DNA of 64,000 nt, from assembly GCF_002943715.1 (NCBI RefSeq), contig NZ_MQUA01000013.1:1729001-1793000 (forward strand), read 5' to 3'. This DNA comes from Polaribacter filamentus (GTDB lineage: Bacteria; Bacteroidota; Bacteroidia; Flavobacteriales; Flavobacteriaceae). The translations under genes and the position numbers were made by a program. This document shows positions 25,748 through 35,900 of this stretch, piece by piece; within the stretch, counting starts at the first letter, position 1; each line of letters begins with the position of its first letter. The notes under the pieces are model-generated. The model searched no databases and was not told the DNA's origin. It was given only the letters and a program-made list of their open reading frames with translations.

Positions 25748-27535
25748 ATGAGTCAAATTATTGGTATAGACCTAGGAACCACAAACTCCTGCATGGCTAT
25801 TATTGAAGCAAATAAACCGATCGTTATTTCTAACAGTGAAGGAGACAGAACAATGCCCTCAGTTGTTGGTTTTATGAATAGTGGTGAACGCAAAGTTGGT
25901 GCTCCTGCAAAACGTCAAGCACTTACAAACCCAAAGAATACAATTTTCTCCATTAAACGGTTTATGGGAGAATCCTATGACCAAGTTCTAAAAGAGATGA
26001 GCACAGTTCCATATCAGGTTTCAAAATCCCAAAAGAACACGCCTCTTATTAACATTTCAAATAAACTGTATTCTGCCCAAGAGATTTCAAGTGTTATTTT
26101 ACAGAAGTTGAAAAAAGATGCTGAAAATTATATGGGACAAGAAATTAAAGAGGCAGTCATTACAGTTCCTGCTTATTTTAGTGATTCGCAGCGACAGGCT
26201 ACAAAAGAAGCTGGCGAAATTGCTGGATTTATTGTTCGACGTATTATTAATGAACCAACTGCTGCCGCCCTTGCTTACGGTTTGGATAAAAGAGATAAAG
26301 ATATTAAAGTTGCCGTTTATGATCTTGGAGGGGGAACTTTCGATATTTCAATTCTTGAACTCGGTAACGGTATTTTTGAGGTGAAATCTACAAATGGTAA
26401 TACACATTTAGGGGGTGACGATTTTGATCAACTGATCATTGAATGGTTGGTGGATGAATTCAAAAAAGATGAAGGAGAAGATTTATTAAGAGATGCTTTA
26501 GTGCTCTATAAATTAAGACAGGCAGCTGAAATGGCTAAAATCGAATTGTCTAAATCAATAGAAACTCAAATCACATTGCCATATATTACAATAATTAACG
26601 GAGTTCCTAGACATTTAACAAAAAAACTTACGCGAGTTAAATTTGAGGACATGGCCAATACATTGCTGAAAGCAACGATTGCTACTTGCCAGAAGGCTCT
26701 TGAGGACGCAAAATTAGAGATTTCTGATATAGATGAAATTATTCTTGTGGGTGGCTCAACTCGAATTCCTGCCGTTCGAAAAATGGTGCATAATTTTTTT
26801 GGAAAAGAGCCTTCTAAAGGTGTTAATCCAGACGAAGTTGTAGCTGTTGGTGCTGCTATATTGGGTGGTGTGCTTGCAGGTAAGGTGGAAGATGTATTGC
26901 TTTTGGATGTTGTACCATTGTCTTTAGGTATCGAAACTCGAGGTGGCGTGACAACGCGATTGATTGAAGCGAATACAACCATTCCTACTCAGGAATCAGA
27001 AATATTTTCAACGGCCGCAGACAACCAATCCTCTGTAGAAATACACGTTTTACAAGGAGAACGAGCAATGGCCAAACAAAATAAGAGCATTGGTCTATTT
27101 CATTTTGATGGTATTCCCCTATTAAGCAGAGGCATTCCAAAAATAGAAGTAACTTTCAATATCGATGTAAATGGCATCCTGAATGTTACGGCAAAAGATC
27201 AATTAACAGAAAAATCACAAGATATTCGTATTGAAGCCTCTTCAGGACTTTCTCCTGAAGAAATTACAAGAATAAAGGAGGAAGCCAAGATTTACGAGGC
27301 TGCAGATAAAGAGATGATGGAAAAAGTAGACCAAAAAAATAAGGCCTGCATACAAATCTTACAAACAGAAAAACAGTTAAACCAATTTGGGGATACCCTC
27401 TCTGGGGACAAAAAAAATGCGATAGAAAAAGCACTTGAAAGACTAAAAACAATTGACGAGCAAGATAGTTTTACGAATATTGAACGAGCAATGGAAGCAC
27501 TGAGCACTGCTTGTCAATTGGCCAGTGAAAAATAA
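25748..27535 (+). CDS. dnaK: DnaK-type Hsp70 of the gas-vesicle locus
   Basis: 595 residues, about 40 shorter than usual DnaK; the lid end and the acidic tail (EEV-type) are missing. The nucleotide-binding domain is complete: [45 protein letters not shown] and [13 protein letters not shown], then the linker [15 protein letters not shown] and substrate domain. A likely partner is the J domain on the GvpF at 19498-20538. GrpE is not encoded here. Because flavobacteria normally carry another dnaK elsewhere, this is probably a second, dedicated copy; that needs the whole genome. Confidence 0.93.
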   Translation: MSQIIGIDLGTTNSCMAIIEANKPIVISNSEGDRTMPSVVGFMNSGERKVGAPAKRQALTNPKNTIFSIKRFMGESYDQVLKEMSTVPYQVSKSQKNTPLINISNKLYSAQEISSVILQKLKKDAENYMGQEIKEAVITVPAYFSDSQRQATKEAGEIAGFIVRRIINEPTAAALAYGLDKRDKDIKVAVYDLGGGTFDISILELGNGIFEVKSTNGNTHLGGDDFDQLIIEWLVDEFKKDEGEDLLRDALVLYKLRQAAEMAKIELSKSIETQITLPYITIINGVPRHLTKKLTRVKFEDMANTLLKATIATCQKALEDAKLEISDIDEIILVGGSTRIPAVRKMVHNFFGKEPSKGVNPDEVVAVGAAILGGVLAGKVEDVLLLDVVPLSLGIETRGGVTTRLIEANTTIPTQESEIFSTAADNQSSVEIHVLQGERAMAKQNKSIGLFHFDGIPLLSRGIPKIEVTFNIDVNGILNVTAKDQLTEKSQDIRIEASSGLSPEEITRIKEEAKIYEAADKEMMEKVDQKNKACIQILQTEKQLNQFGDTLSGDKKNAIEKALERLKTIDEQDSFTNIERAMEALSTACQLASEK

Positions 27536-27577
27536 TGATCGTCAAAGATTGATATTTAAATGCCTAAAGGGACTAAC

Positions 27578-27612
27578 TAAACACCTATGGACTTGAAGTC
27601 CATAGGTGTTTA
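27578..27612. repeat. Perfect 17-bp inverted repeat after dnaK
   Basis: TAAACACCTATGGACTT (27578-27594) and AAGTCCATAGGTGTTTA (27596-27612) are exact complements around one central G. A small second hairpin (CTGAC-TAAA-GTCAG) follows at about 27616-27629. It may terminate the dnaK message. It may also be the foldback end recognised by the IS200/IS605 transposase whose remains follow. No T run supports the terminator reading. Confidence 0.7.
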
Positions 27613-27646
27613 AATCTGACTAAAGTCAGGTGTATGGAATCTAGAT

Positions 27647-28088
27647 TGCCTACTCAAGGATAAAATCGATCGTATCATTGTCTGATTTACGTTGATGTTC
27701 TAACTATTCATTTACCATTTTATCCTTAATATTGCCTTTACTCCAACATCCAAAGTCGATTGCCCAAAAATATCTGCCAAAATATTGTTACTTTAACAAT
27801 GGAAATTCTTGTTGAATTTTTCGAGATGTTCTTCCTTTTAACTTCTTAACAATACTAATGATATCTTGTGACGGACGATATTCAATGTGCATATGAATAT
27901 GATCTTTTGAGACAACTCCTTTGAATATAACTATATCTGCTGAATCACAAATTTGCATTAATAACTGCTAACTTTCTACAACGCTGTTGAATATCTCCAA
28001 CCAAAACTTTATCTCTATACCTGGTGATCCATACAATATGAACTATTAATCTTGAAACGGTATCACCTTTAGTTCTTTGATTTCCCAT
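27647..28088 (-). pseudogene. Decayed IS200/IS605 transposase TnpA
   Basis: The minus strand from 28088 reads MGNQRTKGDTVSRLIVHIVW, then ITRYRDKVLVGDIQQRCRKL, typical of Y1 (IS200-type) transposases. Later pieces recognisable in shifted frames are SKDHIHMHIEYRPSQD (the HUH metal-binding motif), IVKKLKGRTSRKIQQEF and FGRYFWAI-like codons. At least two frameshifts break it. The remaining bases up to 28490 (about 400) show no gene. Confidence 0.75.
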
Positions 28089-28490
28089 TCAACAAAGATA
28101 AAAGTTTTTAGAAGCTAAAGCGAAATGCACTAAAGTTCATAGTTGTAACTATTTTTGTGACCAATAAAAAGTTATTATATTAAAAATGAGGTATTTATAT
28201 GTTATTTATTCTACTCAATGCGAAATACGTTACATAGATCTTTTTATATTTTAACACCTTAATCCCCTTATTCTCAAATATTTCGTAAATTAATTGATGC
28301 AGAATAGTTCAAATGTCCTGAATTAAATATAAATTTACTTTGAAAAATTGTACCAAATGGAATCAGTTGATTTTTTATACCGATCAACACGAGATATTTC
28401 GCAATCAACCATTCGACATCTTTTCAGGAATAAAGGCACAGATTATATATTTTTTAGTTTAGCATTAAATAATTAAAGACGATTCAGCAC

Positions 28491-31400
28491 ATGAAAAAAA
28501 TTACCACCCTATTCGCAATCTTATTTTTCACATTTCTCAACCAAACACAAGCGCAATTTGCGTCGTACTCGTTTGACACCAATGCCAATGATACCGTCAA
28601 TGGGTATCATGCCAACACCTATGTTCTTCCAAGCTATATAACAGACGGCAGTAGCTCTGTCATTGAGTTAGAAGGTGATGAGTTTTTAAGTTTACCCTCT
28701 GAATTGAGCACTCATATCAAAACAGATGAAACCTTTATGTACACCATCCGATTTAAAATTACGGATGACTATCTCACCAACCCATACAAAGGCGAAAATT
28801 CAACGTCACCTATAAGAGTACTAGTCGCTAACAAGTCAATGCATCCTAACGGCTTAGGTTTTAATTTATTGTATAGAACCTCGTTGGGCAGTTCTAGTAT
28901 AGTAGCAACCTATGGAGACGATGTACTACAGTATGGCCAACAATATAATATAACTAGTGCTGAAGTAGGAGTATGGTATGAGATAACGGTAAAAATGTAT
29001 TTTAATGTTCCTGTCCCTTATATTCAATACGTTATTAGTGTTGATGAAGGAGGTGCTTTTACGAAAATTTTTAATTTTGACCCCAAAGTTGTTGATATTG
29101 ATCGTTTTAAAGCTAGTCTTAATACCCAAAAAATATGGATTGGCACAGATGTTAATGATGCGATGCGTTGGGGGCAATCACCTTATGCCAAGGTGAACAT
29201 AGATAAGTTAATTTTTTATAACGCAGTGCCCCTAAGTGATCCGACCATCATCAACGCACTACTTTCGTCTTTAATTGACGGCATGAATGGAACTACCACA
29301 TTGAGCGATGCAGAAAAAGACGCCTTGTACACTAATTTTTTGCTCAATTGGGATCCCAGTAGTTATGCTTCTAATAAAGCAATTGTAGCATCCTATTTAG
29401 AAACCTGTAACTCAACATATGGGGTGATTTTTGAAGATCAAACCAGAATAGAAGTTAGTGACATGCCCGTACCACAGCGCATACAATTCACCATACAAGA
29501 ATGGATGACAGACAACCTATACACCACTGCCAATACTTCAGAAATGTCAGGCATCTCTTTTTTAGATCATACTGCTTTTCCAGGGGCTGTAAGTAATACT
29601 GCTCCAAGGGTAAATGCTGCTAATTTTAATGTGGACGGCTCGTACAAAACAGACTCAGGATTTAAACTTTCGAATCCAGAAGCAGTAGTTCGCCCTACGG
29701 GATACTATGCAGCTCCTGGAGAATTGGTCACCCTTACATTTCCTGAAAACATTATAAATAAAGGTATTAAAGTAAGAGTAGGTGCGCATCAGCATAATTT
29801 AGCAAAGTATTCAACTAGTTTTAACCGCTTTCCTAGAATTTCAACCCTTTATGATGTCACTGCCACTTCGTTGACCGTAGCCAATCCTTTTGGTGGTGCT
29901 ATTTATGTAACATTTCCTGATGGAGCTAATTATGGTGTGGTAACTTGTCAAATAAGCGGTGCGGTAAAATCACCTTATTATTCTACCAAGCCAGGCTTTG
30001 AAAGGTCGCTTGCCGATTATAAAACCGACTTAGCAAACAGCTATGTAAAATGGGTAGATTGGGAAAGTTTAAAATTTATGACCACCTTCCCTGCGCCTGC
30101 AGCAACTACGGTAAACAATCCTGATGAGGTCATTACACTTTGGGATCAAACTTTCAACATGTTTAATGTTATTCTGGGAAGGCCGTTAGACAACTTTAGA
30201 GCAGAATATTTATTGATAGACAGTCAAAACTTGAACGGTATGACTACTGCTCCAGCTATATACCCAATGCCGCTTCTAGTTGCAGATAATATATTTGAAG
30301 CTGACCCAACCATGATACCCATAAACGTTATTAATGGCAATGCTTTTATGAATGGTACTGGCCCTATAAATGGAGTAAATCACGCCGTAATACTTCATGA
30401 AATGGGGCATTTACTCCACATGCCTTTCTTAGCTAACGAAGATGAAACCATGGTCAATTTACCTGCTGTAGCTGCATACAATAGAGTATTTGGACAATCT
30501 ATGGATGATGCTTTAAAGTATTCTTTCCAAGGATTAAATTTTGATGAAGCTGCCTTAGATTGGATGCTACCCCTACCATTTAGAGCAGGAGAAAGAATAG
30601 GGGTAGATATGTTACCCTACCAAACTAGAGGTTATGCTAAATACGCAGACATTGCTCAATTATACTCTTGGGAAAAACTAGGGGAAATTCATGAATATTT
30701 TTATAAGGAAGGATCGATAAATTCATCATATAGACATGATAATATTAAAGATGACACCTATATCAACGCAGCCTCAGAAAAATTGAATACCAATATGGCG
30801 CCGCTTTTGGAGTTTTGGGGAATAATCCCTTCTGATCAATTGGTTGAACAATTAAAAGGCAAGCCTGTAGATGATAAAATTAAAGACCGCTTGCTACATT
30901 ATCGATCTATAGTGCCTGCTGATAATACTGCTTTTAAAGTGGTGTATGATAATATGACTGCTAAATTAGGCGACGTTCATGATGTACGATATGACAATAT
31001 GTTAAACACCTACAATGAGGCGGTTTCCGATTCTATCGTAGCGCGTATTGATGTGCTTTTATGCAAATACTACAACAACAATTGTATTGCTGCCAATAGC
31101 GATGGTACCCCTACCGTTACTTTTGCATTCAGCGAAGAAAGTATTGATGAAAACTCGGCTACTGATGTAAGCCTCACTGCTACCCTTGATGTGTTGTCAA
31201 GTGAAACTGTTACCATTAATTTTATCTTATCAGGCACCGCTTTAGAAACTACAGATTATACGGTGAGTAGCCAGAGCGTCACCATTGCTGCAGGTGCTCA
31301 ATCAGGAGCAATTTCTATTAGCACTAATGGCTTGGATGACAATGAAATAGAAGTACTACAAACCATTGTATTTACGCCAACAGTTACCAATGCTACGACC

Positions 31401-34400
31401 AATACAGAAACGTTGACCTTGAATTTTCTGAGTGATGACAATCCTACAGTGACTTCCATCACCACTTCTGAAACCAGTATTATTGAAAACGGCGGTGTTT
31501 CAGTGATTACGGCAGAGATAGATACGCCAGCATCAAAACCAACCTACATTGCACTTGATATTATAGGAACTGCGGATTACAGCATTGATTATACTGGTAC
31601 CGGTGAATATACGATAACAACCGTAGCTGGAGGTAATGGCGCAGGCACTGCCAACAATCAATTCAATTTTGCAAGTGGTTTGCATATAGATATCGCAGGT
31701 AATGTGTATGTGGCTGATTTATTAAACCATCGCGTACAAAAATGGGCACCTGGGGCTATTGAGGGCATTACGGTAGCTGGAGGTAATGGCGCAGGTGCTG
31801 ACGCTAACCAATTAAACAAGCCACACGGTATTTTTGTAGACACGTCGGGAAATGTGTATATCGCAGATTCAGAAAACCACCGCATTCAAAAATGGGCGCC
31901 AGGTGCTGCAGAAGGAACAACGGTAGCTGGAGGTAATGGGCAAGCTGAATTATCTTCTGCTGGAGCAAAAGACCAAAATAAATTGAACACCCCTCTCGAT
32001 GTTTTTGTCAAGCCTAATGGTGATATTTATATTGCAGACACGGGAGCATATCGTATTCAAAAATGGACACCAGGTGCTGCAGAAGGAGTGGAGGTTACAG
32101 GAGGAACTTATGAAAACAGGGTAGATAAACCTAGTGGAATTTTTATATCCGATTTAGGAGATCTCTATATTGTTGCCACAGAACATTATCGCATTCAAAA
32201 ATGGGAATTGGAAGGGCTGCATGTTACTACGGTAGCTGGAGGAAATAACATAGGTAATAATGCCAATCAGTTGAATAATCCTAAAGGTGTTTTTGTTGAT
32301 CCTGCTAAAAATGTGTATGTGGCAGATTATAAAAACAATCGTGTTCAAAAATGGGCGCCAGGTGCTGCAGAAGGAACAACGGTAGCTGGAGGTAATGGAC
32401 AAGGTGCAGTCGCCAATCAATTGGATGGTCCAAAAAGTGTTTTTGTAGATGCTGCTGGGGATATTTATGTGGCAGATATGAAAAATCACCGCATTCAAAA
32501 ATACCATTATGTACCTAAAATTACCATCCCTGCAGGAGAAACTACAGGAACGTTAACGGTAACTGCTGTTGAAGACATTTCAGATGATGATAATGAAACC
32601 ATTGTGATTACACCAACAACTGTGACCAACGCCAATTCAAGCCACACCGACACACATACCATCACCATTGTAGATGATGATGAACCGCCAGTTGTAAGTT
32701 TTAAATGGAGCGCTGAGAGCATTGATGAAAATTCGGATAGAGATGTGATCCTTACCGCTACGTTGAGCAGAACTTCAAACAAAGAAATTACCATTGATTT
32801 TGCCCTATCAGGTGCGGCTACACTAGCTACAGAATATACGATAAGTAGTACGAGTATAACCATTCCTGCTGGTGTGAATTCAGGGAATCTTACGCTAAGT
32901 ACTCGCGGATTGGATGATGATGCTATAGAGATCGCAGAAACCATTGTGTTCACTGCAACCATGACCAATGCAACCACCACATCAGATACAATTACCTTAA
33001 ACATATTGAGTGAGGACGATCCTACAGTTACTTCAATTACAGTTGATCAAACAAACATTCAAGAAAACAACGGTGTTTCAATTGTTACGGCAACGATCAA
33101 TAAAGCGACTTCAAAGCCAGTCTCTATTTTGCTTGATATGGCGGGCACAGCTATTTATGATAGTGACTATGATACTGAGTTTATCATAAAAGGAAATGTT
33201 ACTATAGCAGCCGGAGAGAGCGGACAAGGTGCTACTCCCGACCGACTAAACAATCCTTATGGTGTTTTTGTAGATACTTCTGAAAATATTTATATTGCAG
33301 ATAAAAATACGCACCGTATTCAAAAATGGACAGCTGGTGCTAGTAAAGGTATTACCGTAGCAGGAGGAAATTGGAATGGATCTGGAAATCTACAATTAAG
33401 AGAACCTACAGGGGTTGTTGTAGATGCTTCAGGAAATGTGTATGTAGCAGATATGAAAAATCATCGCATACAAAGAGCGGCGCCAGGGGCAATTGGAGCT
33501 GATACCGCTGCAGGAGGAGTACCAAACAACATGATAGGGGAGGCTTCAAATCAACTTAATAATCCTCATGGTTTTTTTGTAACGACTTCAGGAGATATAT
33601 ACATAGCTGATACAGATAATCACCGAATCCAAAAGTGGCTAAAAGGAGCTAGTGAAGCAACAACTGTTGCTGGAGGGAATGAGCAAGGCAATGCTGCGAA
33701 TCAATTGAACAGCCCTCATGGTGTGTATGTAGATGCCTTAGGGAATGTATATGTTGCAGACACAAATAACAACCGAATTCAAAAATGGCTGCCGGAAACT
33801 ACAGAAGGAGCAACGGTAGCTGGAGGCAATGACACAGGAGATGCTGCAAATCAATTGGATACTCCTACAGGTGTTTTTGTAAATACAACTGGGAGTATAT
33901 ATATCGCAGACACAAACAACCACCGAATCCAAAGATGGGCACCAGGCGCTACAAGAGGTATAACGGTAGCAGGAGGTCATGGACAAGGCAATGATGACAC
34001 TCAATTGAATACTCCTACAGGTGTTTTTGTAAATGCTACTGGTAGTGTATATATCGCAGACAAAAACAATCACCGAATCCAAAAATACTACTACACCCCA
34101 GAAATTACCATTGCAGCAGGAGAAGTCACAGGTAGCATACAAGTTACCGGTCTAGAAGATACTTCAAGTGCTTCCAAAGGAGTCGATTCCCGAACAAGCC
34201 AAAAGGGACCTACTTCAGATGACAACAATAATGATGACGGTGATGAAATCATTTCACTCACGCCAACTGGGGCGAAAAATGCAACGTTGGCTGCAGGAAT
34301 AACAACTACCATTACGATAACTATTTCTGATAGTTCAAGCCTTCATGTTGATGATGTTGTGATGAATGATGCAGACACTGTGCTAGCATATCCGAATCCG

Positions 34401-34610
34401 AGTAATGGCATTTTTGAAATCGCAGTGCCTATTTCAGAGAAGGAAGTGTCTATTGTCATTTACAATATCTATGGTCAATTACTTTCACAAAAGAAATATC
34501 CTGTAAGTTATGGGAAAGTTAATTTAGATATCAAAAACCAGCCAATAGGAATCTATTTGGCAAAAGTACAGTTGGCAGTTCCAGTAACCTTAAAAATAGT
34601 AAAAAAGTAA
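28491..34610 (+). CDS. Giant T9SS-secreted M60-like zinc peptidase with Calx-beta and NHL repeats
   Basis: 2039 residues. In order: signal peptide (MKKITTLFAILFFTFLNQTQ); a laminin-G-like N-terminal region (about 20-260); an M60-like peptidase region with TGYYAAPGELVTL, NPFGGAIYVTFP and the zinc site HEMGH at 636-640, with E in the following segment; Calx-beta-type domains (about 880-1000); six NHL repeats (about 1037-1344); another Calx-beta region; six more NHL repeats (about 1565-1868); an acidic segment; and a T9SS type A sorting domain (AYPNPSNGIFEIAVP ... IGIYLAKVQL). M60 peptidases cleave O-glycosylated, mucin-like proteins. It is exported by the type IX system. Confidence 0.88.
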   Translation: MKKITTLFAILFFTFLNQTQAQFASYSFDTNANDTVNGYHANTYVLPSYITDGSSSVIELEGDEFLSLPSELSTHIKTDETFMYTIRFKITDDYLTNPYKGENSTSPIRVLVANKSMHPNGLGFNLLYRTSLGSSSIVATYGDDVLQYGQQYNITSAEVGVWYEITVKMYFNVPVPYIQYVISVDEGGAFTKIFNFDPKVVDIDRFKASLNTQKIWIGTDVNDAMRWGQSPYAKVNIDKLIFYNAVPLSDPTIINALLSSLIDGMNGTTTLSDAEKDALYTNFLLNWDPSSYASNKAIVASYLETCNSTYGVIFEDQTRIEVSDMPVPQRIQFTIQEWMTDNLYTTANTSEMSGISFLDHTAFPGAVSNTAPRVNAANFNVDGSYKTDSGFKLSNPEAVVRPTGYYAAPGELVTLTFPENIINKGIKVRVGAHQHNLAKYSTSFNRFPRISTLYDVTATSLTVANPFGGAIYVTFPDGANYGVVTCQISGAVKSPYYSTKPGFERSLADYKTDLANSYVKWVDWESLKFMTTFPAPAATTVNNPDEVITLWDQTFNMFNVILGRPLDNFRAEYLLIDSQNLNGMTTAPAIYPMPLLVADNIFEADPTMIPINVINGNAFMNGTGPINGVNHAVILHEMGHLLHMPFLANEDETMVNLPAVAAYNRVFGQSMDDALKYSFQGLNFDEAALDWMLPLPFRAGERIGVDMLPYQTRGYAKYADIAQLYSWEKLGEIHEYFYKEGSINSSYRHDNIKDDTYINAASEKLNTNMAPLLEFWGIIPSDQLVEQLKGKPVDDKIKDRLLHYRSIVPADNTAFKVVYDNMTAKLGDVHDVRYDNMLNTYNEAVSDSIVARIDVLLCKYYNNNCIAANSDGTPTVTFAFSEESIDENSATDVSLTATLDVLSSETVTINFILSGTALETTDYTVSSQSVTIAAGAQSGAISISTNGLDDNEIEVLQTIVFTPTVTNATTNTETLTLNFLSDDNPTVTSITTSETSIIENGGVSVITAEIDTPASKPTYIALDIIGTADYSIDYTGTGEYTITTVAGGNGAGTANNQFNFASGLHIDIAGNVYVADLLNHRVQKWAPGAIEGITVAGGNGAGADANQLNKPHGIFVDTSGNVYIADSENHRIQKWAPGAAEGTTVAGGNGQAELSSAGAKDQNKLNTPLDVFVKPNGDIYIADTGAYRIQKWTPGAAEGVEVTGGTYENRVDKPSGIFISDLGDLYIVATEHYRIQKWELEGLHVTTVAGGNNIGNNANQLNNPKGVFVDPAKNVYVADYKNNRVQKWAPGAAEGTTVAGGNGQGAVANQLDGPKSVFVDAAGDIYVADMKNHRIQKYHYVPKITIPAGETTGTLTVTAVEDISDDDNETIVITPTTVTNANSSHTDTHTITIVDDDEPPVVSFKWSAESIDENSDRDVILTATLSRTSNKEITIDFALSGAATLATEYTISSTSITIPAGVNSGNLTLSTRGLDDDAIEIAETIVFTATMTNATTTSDTITLNILSEDDPTVTSITVDQTNIQENNGVSIVTATINKATSKPVSILLDMAGTAIYDSDYDTEFIIKGNVTIAAGESGQGATPDRLNNPYGVFVDTSENIYIADKNTHRIQKWTAGASKGITVAGGNWNGSGNLQLREPTGVVVDASGNVYVADMKNHRIQRAAPGAIGADTAAGGVPNNMIGEASNQLNNPHGFFVTTSGDIYIADTDNHRIQKWLKGASEATTVAGGNEQGNAANQLNSPHGVYVDALGNVYVADTNNNRIQKWLPETTEGATVAGGNDTGDAANQLDTPTGVFVNTTGSIYIADTNNHRIQRWAPGATRGITVAGGHGQGNDDTQLNTPTGVFVNATGSVYIADKNNHRIQKYYYTPEITIAAGEVTGSIQVTGLEDTSSASKGVDSRTSQKGPTSDDNNNDDGDEIISLTPTGAKNATLAAGITTTITITISDSSSLHVDDVVMNDADTVLAYPNPSNGIFEIAVPISEKEVSIVIYNIYGQLLSQKKYPVSYGKVNLDIKNQPIGIYLAKVQLAVPVTLKIVKK
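31600..32520 (+). repeat. NHL repeat block 1 (six units)
   Basis: Six tandem units of about 150 bases encode TVAGGNGxGxxANQLNxPxG...VFVDxxGNVYVADxxNHRIQKW. Wording such as ACGGTAGCTGGAGGTAATGG recurs nearly unchanged, so the units have expanded or been homogenised recently. NHL units fold into a six-bladed propeller, and six is exactly one propeller. Confidence 0.85.
33185..34095 (+). repeat. NHL repeat block 2 (six units)
   Basis: A second set of six NHL units in the same gene, again enough for one propeller. It is separated from block 1 by a Calx-beta-type region. Several units are nearly identical at the DNA level (for example those starting near 33835 and 33960). Confidence 0.85.
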
Positions 34611-34730
34611 TACGTTGATAAACAAAGACAACGTGGTTTATCCGAAAACTCAATAAGGCAGTTAAAGGGTTTATTTTTTATTTTAAAACTCGTATAAAGT
34701 ACACATACTTATCAATAAAAAACAGAAATT

Positions 34731-35723
34731 ATGAAATCAAAACTTACACTGTTCTTATTAGGACTGTTATTCATCTTTAGTTGTAGTGCAGATGCGATAA
34801 TTCCAGATCCAGATGACCCCGTTGTCACACCTGATACGTGGGGCCAAACAACAACAACAACAATGCCAATCGTTTATGCAGCATCTGATGTTTCGCAGGC
34901 AACTATTGATTTGACTTTAAAATGGTATAAAATTGCTACGGATGCTTGGGGTAATTATGGGAATATTGAAATTTGGATTGTAGGAGAGAGTGCTGATGCT
35001 GCCAAAGCATTAGACATCAGTTGGTGCACTCTAAGGGCAGCAAAAGATGCTAAATGGGATACCACTTGGGATTGTGTCAATGGAGACCCTTACGGAGCAG
35101 GAACTGGTTGGTCTCCCTTTTACAGATATGTTACTGAGGGAGGTGCTGCGGTGAGTACATATATTAGAGATTATACTGATAACAGATTTCTAACCATCAC
35201 GATGTCAGCAAAATATCCTGGTCCTGAAGAAGATGACTATAAGCCTGTAACCTTACATGAAGTCTTTCATACCTATCAACATGTTCACATTTCTGACAAA
35301 GATGACGATTTAAGAACAATAAAAATGGGAGGAAAAAATAAACCTTGGTGGGCTGAAGGTAGCGCAGAATATATGGCTCAATTACTGTATTCGAGACAAT
35401 CTGGAGTTTCAAGCGGATACTTAAAAGAAAGAATGGCGGTTAAGTATGACGCTGTTGCTGATTATAAAACATTAGGAAAAAGTTTAAAGGAAATCACGTA
35501 TGATGACGGCATTGGATATGATATTGGAGCTTGGTTTATTGCTTATTTGACTCATAACGAAGGGGAAGAAAAAGTTAAAGTTGACTTTTATAAGGATTTA
35601 AACTCTTTAGGGTTTGAAGGCTCATTCAAAAATAATTTCGGAAAAACTTCAGACGAATATCTCGTTTTATTTGATGCTTTTTTAAATACAGAAAAAGTTG
35701 AAGCATTGAAAATTATTCCTTAA
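34731..35723 (+). CDS. Lipoprotein zinc peptidase (HExxH), paralogue A
   Basis: 330 residues. A lipoprotein signal (LFIFSCSADA, lipidated Cys at about 18) is followed by a Pro/Asp linker and a domain with the metal site HEVFHTYQHVH from H176 and, downstream, KPWWAEGSAEYMAQLLYSR, where the Glu of AEY is the likely third ligand (gluzincin pattern). It should sit on the cell surface or in the periplasm. It is clearly paralogous to the gene at 42241-43185 (WGQ-T start, HE-FH-YQH, PWW-EG-AEYM-QLLYS, closing GFEGSF...LKIIP). I do not know a named family with confidence. Confidence 0.75.
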   Translation: MKSKLTLFLLGLLFIFSCSADAIIPDPDDPVVTPDTWGQTTTTTMPIVYAASDVSQATIDLTLKWYKIATDAWGNYGNIEIWIVGESADAAKALDISWCTLRAAKDAKWDTTWDCVNGDPYGAGTGWSPFYRYVTEGGAAVSTYIRDYTDNRFLTITMSAKYPGPEEDDYKPVTLHEVFHTYQHVHISDKDDDLRTIKMGGKNKPWWAEGSAEYMAQLLYSRQSGVSSGYLKERMAVKYDAVADYKTLGKSLKEITYDDGIGYDIGAWFIAYLTHNEGEEKVKVDFYKDLNSLGFEGSFKNNFGKTSDEYLVLFDAFLNTEKVEALKIIP

Positions 35724-35844
35724 AAAGGAAAAATTATACCATTTTTACAGTCAAAGCCTACTTGTCTCAAAAAATAAAAATTAACTAAAATGTAGAAAGA
35801 TTAAATATGTTGTGAAGTACTGTATATCGTAGAAAGTTTAGAAC

Positions 35845-35874
35845 AATAAAAAAGCCTCACATTACTGTGGGCTT
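35845..35874 (-). terminator. Terminator of the minus-strand M60-like gene
   Basis: On the minus strand AAGCCCACA-GTAA-TGTGAGGCTT (one bulge) is followed by TTTTTATT. It stands between two convergent genes. Confidence 0.7.
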
Positions 35875-35900
35875 ATTAATTTGTTTTAATTTAATTATGC

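Noticed and set aside
26566..26982. 138-codon antisense frame inside dnaK
   Set aside because: Low-complexity shadow frame over a conserved gene.
8267..27535. Gas-vesicle locus as part of the tRNA-Arg integrative element
   Set aside because: No outer att copy, and the locus is far from the integrases; position alone is not enough.
31600..34095. Regular repeats as a CRISPR array
   Set aside because: The repeats are in frame, about 150 bases long and encode NHL units; there are no spacers or cas genes.
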